Origin: Eubacteriales bacterium
GTDB lineage: Bacteria; Bacillota; Clostridia; Lachnospirales; Lachnospiraceae
Reading direction: 5' to 3'
Assembly (NCBI GenBank): GCA_030536995.1
Contig: JAUNOY010000021.1
Span: forward strand, 1 to 50,562
DNA length: 50,562 bases
The notes below the pieces were generated by a model, which searched no databases, was not told the origin of the DNA, and was given only the letters and a program-made list of their open reading frames with translations. The position numbers were made by a program, and so were the translations under genes. This document shows, piece by piece, positions 45,040 to 50,562 of the stretch (the first letter of the stretch is position 1; each line of letters opens with the position of its first letter).

Positions 45040-45247
45040 CTACAAAATACCATATGATAATGTTCTCTGCTTCTCAGATAGGAAAGTCATTTCCCATAAA
45101 AATTGCATATTCTTATCAAAAATAGAAAAATCTGGATTTAATAAAGTGTTTCCTCGTATCATGTTTCTAGCTGTATTCTGATTATGTCTATAATGTATAC
45201 CACAATCCGAATAGACCTAGTCTGAGCTGAAGAATCCAATTACTTCA
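45040..45247 (-). pseudogene. Coding remnant downstream of the HD-domain gene
   Basis: Directly after the HD gene a shifted frame reads ALEVIGFFSSD, then TAG, then a 58-residue open stretch including YRHNQNTARNMIRGNTLLNPD and FLWEMTFLSEKQRTLSYGIL. Its composition is protein-like, but it has no start codon with a ribosome site. It could be a decayed separate gene. No family is recognised. Confidence 0.35.
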
Positions 45248-45814
45248 AGGGCAACGTTTCAAATATTTATTTTCATTTTGCAGAAATACTTTGTTAAGTG
45301 CGTCTATAACACTATCACTTAAATCTTTTTGCTCCTGAACAATTTTAATCCCTTCTTCTATAGATACTTTTCTATGATATGGCCGATCGTGTGTAACTGC
45401 CTCTAAAATATCACAGGCTCGTAGGATATCTGCATAAAAACAGTTTTGAGTAGAATAAGTTTTTCCATACCGTTCTTTATCGTAACCATGATGTAGCAGA
45501 ATAAGTTCCGCAATACTTTCTTTTACTCCGAGAGAACTCACATATATTTGCCCTAATACAGAATGCAAGTCTACAATCTTTCTTTCGTCTGGCGTAAGTT
45601 TCTGTGGTTTCAGTAAAATATTCGGATTTATAAATATTTTACCAACATCATGAATTAAAGCTGCATTGTATAATAATATTTTTTCTGGATCCTTCAATCC
45701 CAAAATCACAGAAATCATTTTAATTAAAGTTGCTGTGTTTTTGCAATGAGTCCATAATTTTAAGTCATATTGTTTCATTGCCGTGATTATTATTGATTGA
45801 GTTTCCTTTTGCAT
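45245..45814 (-). CDS. HD-GYP-like phosphohydrolase domain protein
   Basis: A 189-residue cytoplasmic protein consisting of one HD domain. ALIHDVGKIFINPNILLKP gives the HD metal site and the HD-GYP-like Lys-x-x-L-x-K pattern. DLHSVLGQIYVSSLG, LILLHHGYDKERYG and RACDILEAVTHDRPYHRKVS follow. HD-GYP enzymes break down cyclic di-GMP. The second signature normally reads HHExxDGxGYP; here it is HHGYDKERYG, without the Glu, so activity is uncertain. The second ATG (45814) has the better ribosome-site spacing (GGAGG, 7 bases). Carriage on an integrative element suggests it alters host signalling or element control (inference). Confidence 0.8.
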   Translation of the reverse strand: MQKETQSIIITAMKQYDLKLWTHCKNTATLIKMISVILGLKDPEKILLYNAALIHDVGKIFINPNILLKPQKLTPDERKIVDLHSVLGQIYVSSLGVKESIAELILLHHGYDKERYGKTYSTQNCFYADILRACDILEAVTHDRPYHRKVSIEEGIKIVQEQKDLSDSVIDALNKVFLQNENKYLKRCP

Positions 45815-45890
45815 ATACATTCTCCTCCCATGTGATTATATTTTTCCTTTCGTTTTGATTTTTTAATATGAGAGCTATTAATTTAAGATA

Positions 45891-45910
45891 AAAAGGCAGC
45901 TTCTGCTGCC
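45891..45910 (-). terminator. Intrinsic terminator after the DNA methyltransferase gene
   Basis: Read on the minus strand: GGCAGC-agaa-GCTGCC followed by TTTTTATC, directly after the stop codon. It has the same stem as 42817-42836. Confidence 0.8.
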
Positions 45911-47417
45911 TTATGCGAAAGAAAATTGTCCATTCTCCTGTTGTCCGAGCTGTACAAAAGGAACTCTTTCCTTTTCATAGAGATATGGGCAGTTTGCAGA
46001 CACAATTGCTTCTGCCATGACTGGTACAACAGCATTTCCTATTTTAGCAACCTGTTCATGGATAGGAAGCTTATGCCAGAACGTGTCGTGTGATATATCA
46101 TAATCGTCCGGGAAACCATTACCTCTTTTCAACTCATCTGGATCTAACATACGGAGATGTATATCCATAAGGACACGGTTATCATGTAGTACGGTTACCA
46201 AAGCAAACCGATCTTTTGTAGTGATTGTCCGCAATGGCTGGTTGATTGTCTGACCAATATCTGAGCCATAATAAGCCAATAAGAACTGACTTACCTGATG
46301 TGCCCGTTCCAGCTCTTTTTTGCTTGTTTTGGACAAGTCTGATATCGAGGAAATATTGACGCTTACAAGCCCAAAATGACCAGGGCTGGTCGTGATGGTA
46401 TGTAAAGGTTCATCTATAGACTGACCAATACCGGTTTTGTAATATTTCGTCATAAATTGTTTTGTTTCGCAAATCGTTCCCTGAACGATTCCCATCCCAA
46501 GTTTACATGTAAAAGTGGGCAATGGTTCATCCACGGATTGTCCACGGAAACTGTCTCCAGAATGATTGATATGAACAAGAAATGGTTTATCGCCGTCCAG
46601 AACATATTTCTTAATTCCCTGAGCGATACGCCGCATGGTATTGGGAGCCAGAGGTTTTTTCCGTTCAAAGATAGAGTCTCCGTAATCATCCAGTTTCAGA
46701 ATCTTTGAGGCTGGGATCCATTTTTTCATACCATTGCTTCCATCTTTATTAAAGCGGGGTTCTGGCCACTTGATAGAACGCCCATCCTTTCGGATGACAG
46801 CATACCAGCGCTTACGTGTGGTTGGTGCTCCATAATCTGCAGCACATAATTCGCGTGCTTCAAAGTGCTACCTGACAATTATCACAAAAATGCCGGCAGC
46901 TTTCCGGAACATCCAGAGGACGTCCATCGTAACGCAATCTTCCAGTTGTCATATGTTCAACAAAACAGCGATAACAAACACCTTCCAGTTCCTTTACGGG
47001 GCGTCCATATCCGGGGAAATTCTCCCTGTCTTCAATTGGTGCCCAGTTCTGTATTTCTGTGACGTTTTCCATACAGATGACTTCCGGACTGATCTTTGCG
47101 GCATGATAATACACCGCAAATGGAAGCATACGGACTCCCGCACACCGGGGAGTATTTCCCTTTGCTTTTGAAAAGTGTGTACAGTCCGGAGAAGCCCACA
47201 CCAGAGATACTTTTCTGCCCGAAACAAACTTCTCTACATCGGCACTGAAGATATCTTCCGTCATATGGTAGGTTGACGGGTGGTTTCTGGAATGCAGCAT
47301 GATAGCTGTCTGGTCATGATTTACTGCAAAATCAACACTTCGTCCAAATGCTTTTTCGATACCGACACTTGCTCCTCCTGCTCCACAAAAAAAATCTCCA
47401 ATTAATCCTCTTTCCAT
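45911..47417 (-). pseudogene. DNA (cytosine-5) methyltransferase, split by a one-base frameshift
   Basis: The first open part (47417-46860) has cytosine-5 methyltransferase motifs I (DFFCGAGGAS, residues 8-17), IV (SPDCTHFSKAKG, catalytic Cys79) and VI (MENVTEI). A cysteine set (C148, C151, C174, C178, C181) follows and may bind zinc. The frame then ends in TGA at 46860. Removing one T from the CTTTGAA at 46859-46865 joins it to ARELCAADYGAPTTRKRWYA (motif VIII region), which runs on through the target-recognition part to motif X (GNAVVPVMAEAI). In the C-terminal half three copies of a Q-S/T-x-x-E/Q-P-L-x-T-x-T motif occur. Restored length is about 500 residues. As read, no active enzyme is made unless the halves associate. 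The start is probably coupled to the small upstream ORF. Confidence 0.8.
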
Positions 47418-47538
47418 TTATCATCTTCTAAAATAATAGTTCGTTTCCCAAAATCCAGATACAGCTTGAAATATTCGGCCCAAGATTCATATGTATCAAA
47501 AATCCAGCATTAATATTACTTAAAATATGATTAGTCAT
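47402..47538 (-). pseudogene. Small ORF before the methyltransferase, apparent one-base deletion
   Basis: MTNHILSNINAGF reads from the ATG at 47538 to a run of five Ts (near 47497-47501), after which the sensible frame is one base off: DTYESWAEYFKLYLDFGKRT, then IILEDDKWKED and TAA. A sixth T gives a continuous 45-residue protein overlapping the methyltransferase start by 16 bases, a typical coupled arrangement. No good ribosome site precedes the ATG, and a terminator lies 15 bases upstream. Confidence 0.4.
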
Positions 47539-47552
47539 TCTTTTTGCTGTTT

Positions 47553-47579
47553 AAAAAAGCCCAGCAAACACTGGACTTT
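47553..47579 (-). terminator. Intrinsic terminator after the 301-residue element gene
   Basis: Read on the minus strand: AAAGTCCAG / CTGGGCTTT (one mismatch) followed by TTTTAAAC. Confidence 0.7.
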
Positions 47580-47592
47580 CATGGAACAATTA

Positions 47593-48498
47593 TTATCTTT
47601 GTGGTTTGTTTTGCTCTCTTTTCAATCTCCCGTATTTCTGAGCGATTCCGTACTGTGTACGGAAATATAAACTTTCATAGTTACGCAAAGTGGATTCAAT
47701 ACGGTAGATAAAAGAATCCATTTCTTCCTGTGTAACAGTCATGCCACAAACTTTCTTATCTTCAGCTGTTCCTGCCTGTACAATCGTTCCCTGCAACTTT
47801 GCATAATAATTGTTGAGCGTAAATAACCACTCATTTGTCTTTCCAGCTGATCCAGTGATCGTAATCCCATAGATCAAATTGTATCCTTTGGCATTGCGAG
47901 TGGACCTATGCTTCATCTGACGGTCATACAAAGGCGGCGCGATATACACAGACTGAACTTTCTCCAGTCGCCCTTCCTGATAAAGCTTCATCGCCTCATC
48001 AATTGCGTTCATCATCTCCCTGTTTTTTGGATATTTTGCTGCATTTTTTTCAAAATATGCCCTGGCATTCTGAAGTTTACTCACGCCATCCGGATCCTTT
48101 ATGATATCAGCTGCTGTTCGCTTTTGACAGGATTTTTCGTTGATCGGCATCGTGTATGCTGGGGAAGATGGTGTTTCTTTGCTTTGGGCAACGTAATTCA
48201 TTTGGGCTTTTCTAAGCAAATCCCTTTGGAAACGATATTCTTTTAGAATGTAAGGAACATCATTTGCCGGAATATTTGCTACGACACTTCCAACCCCTGT
48301 CTGTGCGATCGCTATCCGAAATACAGAATAAGAATTATGCATCTCCAATGGACTCTTATTCTCATCTGTTTCCGGTGGAACACAAAGGCTTTCTGCACAC
48401 GATATCGTTTTCCCTTCCCTTGGGGCTGCCCATATCTGTCTCTCATATCGCTGTACCATGGGCGTTTTTTTGTTTTCATTTTGATTATAATTGTTCAT
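47593..48498 (-). CDS. Unknown element protein, 301 residues
   Basis: A soluble protein not recognised by family. The polar N-terminal part has MVQRYERQIWAAPREG. The middle has VGSVVANIPANDVPYILKEY and an alpha-helical KLQNARAYFEKNAAKYPKN. The C-terminal domain (YNLIYGITITGSAGKTNEWL, then QEEMDSFIYRIESTLRNYE) is the best conserved-looking part. GGGAG lies 8 bases before ATG 48498. A hairpin terminator follows on the minus strand and another precedes it, so it is a single-gene unit. Such proteins accompany recombination and methylation genes in Clostridia elements, as I recall, but the role is unknown. Confidence 0.65.
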   Translation of the reverse strand: MNNYNQNENKKTPMVQRYERQIWAAPREGKTISCAESLCVPPETDENKSPLEMHNSYSVFRIAIAQTGVGSVVANIPANDVPYILKEYRFQRDLLRKAQMNYVAQSKETPSSPAYTMPINEKSCQKRTAADIIKDPDGVSKLQNARAYFEKNAAKYPKNREMMNAIDEAMKLYQEGRLEKVQSVYIAPPLYDRQMKHRSTRNAKGYNLIYGITITGSAGKTNEWLFTLNNYYAKLQGTIVQAGTAEDKKVCGMTVTQEEMDSFIYRIESTLRNYESLYFRTQYGIAQKYGRLKREQNKPQR

Positions 48499-48611
48499 CA
48501 ATTCTTCTCCCTTCGTTTATACTTCATGGAATAATATGAGAGGTTCCATAATAATAAAAAATAATCTGGTAAAGGGCAGCGCCCAACGGAAACAATATGT
48601 ATCTGATCCTG

Positions 48612-48649
48612 CAAAAATTCCCGTGAGTGCGAAAACAGATCACGGGAAT
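48612..48649 (-). terminator. Intrinsic terminator after the zinc-ribbon gene
   Basis: Read on the minus strand: ATTCCCGTGA / TCACGGGAAT, a perfect 10-bp stem with a 13-base loop, followed by TTTTGC. Confidence 0.85.
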
Positions 48650-48655
48650 AAATTG

Positions 48656-49513
48656 CTACCATGGAAGTTTCTTGGGAACTGTGAATTTAGGGCACTTAAT
48701 AACAAGGGAACCGGAGAAACAGGAACCTTCCGGAGAAGCAGTAAAATTCGATTGAAGACGTTCACAGTCCTTGTATGATGTACGGCAAATGCCGCAAAGA
48801 CCATTGCTTTCTATATACTCCTTCCTCTTTTTCTGCGAAAGATCTTTTTTTTCTGAGTCCGCTTTTTTTCTGTTTCTTTTGTCCAGTATGGATGCACATT
48901 CCCGGGAACAAACGGGATTCATTAATCCATCTACAGAACAGTCAAATACCTTACCGCAGACAATGCAACGCTTTTTCACCGTTTGTGGCACACGTTTCAC
49001 CCCATGTTTTGCAAGGTGTTTTTTATAGCAGGTCATGGAACAGTAGGTCCTTTCTTTTTCGATAAAAGGTTTACCACATTCTGGACAGGTTTTGACTTCT
49101 CCATTTTCAATGGCCCTTTTCCATCTGTAGTTGTCTTTGCATGTCTCCGAGCAATACCATGGACGACCAGACATATATCTTTGATCGTCCGTATCTGTCA
49201 TCTTTTTCCCGCAGAACGCGCAAGTTGTACTTTTGATAGCATATTCTATTTTACAGGAATCACTGCAAAAAGGAACTTTATTATAAGTTTTAAATTCCTT
49301 TCCGCAATTCCGGCAGACACAGGTCACTTCTTCCCTTTTTCTGCCAGTCCCACACCGATAAATACTTTCCTGCAGATTCTTCCTTAAACGGATTTTTTCC
49401 CTCTCTGGATGTTTACCACATTCCGGGCAATACTTTTGAGTTTTTCGTGATGCAGTGAACCAAACCCCACATATCTCACATTCCTTTTCCAATAAATTTT
49501 TTTCAGTATTCAT
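48656..49513 (-). CDS. Multi-zinc-ribbon protein
   Basis: A 285-residue protein with a chain of about six cysteine modules, each a C-x2-C knuckle usually followed by a second cysteine pair. They start CEICGVWF...CPECG, then CRNCGKEF...CSDSC, CAFCGKKM...CSETC, CPECGKPF...CSMTC, CIVCGKVF...CSREC, and end with GLCGICRTSYKDCERLQSNF. Repeats are 25-40 residues long. The closing segment (SPEGSCFSGSLVIKCPKF) recurs in other element proteins. Binding of nucleic acid is likely from the fold, though not proven. AAAGGAGACAAA precedes ATG 49513. It is divergent from the DUF5688-type gene. Confidence 0.75.
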   Translation of the reverse strand: MNTEKNLLEKECEICGVWFTASRKTQKYCPECGKHPEREKIRLRKNLQESIYRCGTGRKREEVTCVCRNCGKEFKTYNKVPFCSDSCKIEYAIKSTTCAFCGKKMTDTDDQRYMSGRPWYCSETCKDNYRWKRAIENGEVKTCPECGKPFIEKERTYCSMTCYKKHLAKHGVKRVPQTVKKRCIVCGKVFDCSVDGLMNPVCSRECASILDKRNRKKADSEKKDLSQKKRKEYIESNGLCGICRTSYKDCERLQSNFTASPEGSCFSGSLVIKCPKFTVPKKLPW

Positions 49514-49614
49514 TTTGTCTCCTTTCATCATTGTGTATATGATTAGAATGACCGAAAACATAAGAAAAGAAAAAATATCAAAATTTACATTTACTGTTTT
49601 TTATTTTTGATTTA

Positions 49615-49642
49615 TTGGAACATATTAGTTTTGTCATAGAAT
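49615..49642 (+). promoter_or_regulatory. Possible promoter of the DUF5688-type gene
   Basis: TTGGAA and TAGAAT are separated by 16 bases, about 24 bases ahead of the start codon. Confidence 0.4.
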
Positions 49643-49665
49643 AAAAAATGAAAGGAGAATCAATT

Positions 49666-50499
49666 ATGGCGAAATTATCCAAGGAATTATTTATGGCAAA
49701 AATAGAAAAGGGATTGAAGGAAAAAGGGTTTGATGTTGAAAAGAGACAGCTTTATAAAACAAATCAGACATATACCGGTCTGGTTATAACAGGCAAAGAA
49801 AGTTCAGGGCAGAGGCTTTCCCCTGTTATTAATGTAGATGCCCTACATACTGATTACGTGAAAAATGGATGGATCATTTCAGATGTGATCGAATTTTTAT
49901 TGAAGGCAGTAAAAAAGGGCCCTGAAGAAAATCCAGACATAATTAAGCGTTTAAATGATTTTGAGTATGTAAAACAGCATCTGGTGATCGAATTGTATGA
50001 TTCTTCTCGCAACATATCCTTCTTAAAAAAATATGTTCACAGGCAGATTGAAGATTTAGCCCTTGTTCCAAAGATTATTCTTGATGAACGTAATGACGAT
50101 CTGACGGTGTGTCCGGTTCTACATAAATATATGAACAGATGTCATATCACGGAAAAAGAATTAATAGATATGGCAATTCAAAATTCATGCAGACTTCGTC
50201 CAGCAGATATCCTTATTCTTGAACCTGAATGTTATGCAATTACAAATAGGCAAGAATGCTACGGCGCAGCTGCTATATTCTATCCAGGAATTTTAGATGA
50301 ACTGTATCAGGTGATTGGAAAATTCTATATTCTTCCAATCAGCATACATCAATGCGTCGTCAAATCATTTAACAAAGAAATTTCTGTTTTATCATTGAAG
50401 GATTTATTACATGAAATGAGAGGCAGCATGATTAAAAAAAAGGAAGAGCTGACGGATTCTATTTATCTGTATGATGGTATGTTTAAGATGATTCGCTAA
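49666..50499 (+). CDS. DUF5688-type element protein
   Basis: A 277-residue protein resembling the DUF5688 family of Lachnospiraceae mobile elements, function unknown. It begins with a helix (KELFMAKIEKGLKEKGFDVEK), then INVDALHTDYVKNGWIISDV with the usual spacing. The late VIGKFYILPISIHQCVV fits the family ending. ATG 49666 has AAAGGAGAATC ahead. It is monocistronic with a strong terminator. The high basic and acidic content suggests a cytoplasmic protein. Confidence 0.7.
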   Translation: MAKLSKELFMAKIEKGLKEKGFDVEKRQLYKTNQTYTGLVITGKESSGQRLSPVINVDALHTDYVKNGWIISDVIEFLLKAVKKGPEENPDIIKRLNDFEYVKQHLVIELYDSSRNISFLKKYVHRQIEDLALVPKIILDERNDDLTVCPVLHKYMNRCHITEKELIDMAIQNSCRLRPADILILEPECYAITNRQECYGAAAIFYPGILDELYQVIGKFYILPISIHQCVVKSFNKEISVLSLKDLLHEMRGSMIKKKEELTDSIYLYDGMFKMIR

Positions 50500-50507
50500 A
50501 AAATGAT

Positions 50508-50554
50508 AGGGGATGTGAAAAAACTCGATTGAGTTTTTTCGCATCCCTCTTTTT
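50508..50554 (+). terminator. Intrinsic terminator after the DUF5688-type gene
   Basis: AGGGGATGTG/AAAAAACTC pairs with GAGTTTTTTC/GCATCCCT around a 4-base loop (one G unpaired), followed by CTTTTTGCTTTT. The long stem of about 18 bp is near the end of the window. Confidence 0.85.
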
Positions 50555-50562
50555 GCTTTTGT

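Larger units (their letters stand above)
40431..50562. mobile_element. Integrative element (phage- or ICE-like), right end beyond the window
   Basis: From the SASP junction to the right edge, gene content changes abruptly: a large serine recombinase, then DUF3846/YodL, an HD-GYP-like protein, a DNA methyltransferase, a zinc-ribbon protein and a DUF5688-type protein. These are common in Clostridia integrative and conjugative elements. Coding density is lower, and several genes are broken. No relaxase, coupling protein, capsid or portal gene is visible, so the class (ICE, IME or prophage) is undecided. Confidence 0.75.

Noticed and set aside
40431-50562. Retron, diversity-generating retroelement or toxin-antitoxin pair in the element
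   Set aside because: No reverse transcriptase, template/variable repeat pair or typical toxin-antitoxin arrangement was seen within the window.

Overview
The window is chromosomal DNA of a low-to-mid GC, spore-forming, anaerobic Firmicute, most likely a Lachnospiraceae-type Clostridia (inference). The basis is a single-chain pyruvate:ferredoxin oxidoreductase, an alpha/beta small acid-soluble spore protein (SASP) gene with a sigma-G/F-like promoter, the sporulation gene ylbJ beside coaD/rsmD, RecU, Gram-positive cell-wall enzymes and strong AAGGAGG-type ribosome sites.

Positions 1-40,430 are ordinary core genome, and I see no broken gene there. From the left it holds, on the minus strand, a GtrB-like glycosyltransferase and a GtrA flippase, then cobT-cobU-cobS (lower-ligand assembly of cobalamin) and a PucR-type regulator. 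Next come nifJ with its own promoter and terminator, an Rrf2 regulator and aroK. A plus-strand ABC-F ATPase converges with a Cys-tRNA deacylase, followed by a membrane protein and a transglutaminase-like protein. PduL and FabH converge. Then come an NlpC/P60 wall hydrolase with a proline-rich repeat, a phospholipase C-like protein, and a glycerol operon: glpK, a GlpA-like dehydrogenase, a second FAD/NAD oxidoreductase and a DUF1667 protein. A YfhO-type membrane protein faces a long minus-strand run: hisIE with a HisF-like N-terminus, recU, lepB, an RluA-type synthase, a small membrane protein, a YgiQ-type radical SAM protein, a HAD phosphatase, a small alarmone synthetase, an M23 peptidase and pepD. 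ylbJ and the mgsA-rsmD-coaD-coiled-coil group close the core region.

At about 40,431 the SASP gene (start 40,263) stops matching its family right after the conserved GGYMVKK segment and runs into foreign sequence. Immediately inside lies a large serine recombinase pointing back at the junction. From there to the right edge the content is typical of an integrative or phage-like element: DUF3846/YodL protein, HD-GYP-like protein, cytosine-5 DNA methyltransferase, a multi-zinc-ribbon protein, a DUF5688-type protein and several unknowns. The right end of the element is not in the window. The element is partly decayed. The YodL gene, the methyltransferase and a small ORF next to it each need a one-base correction in a T run, and two further remnants carry in-frame TAG codons.

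The observation most worth following is that this element interrupts a spore-protein gene, placed as skin interrupts sigK and SPbeta interrupts spsM in Bacillus subtilis. Whether it is excised during sporulation cannot be decided from this sequence. All calls come from reading the sequence by eye. Domain names rest on recalled family motifs, and no database search was run.
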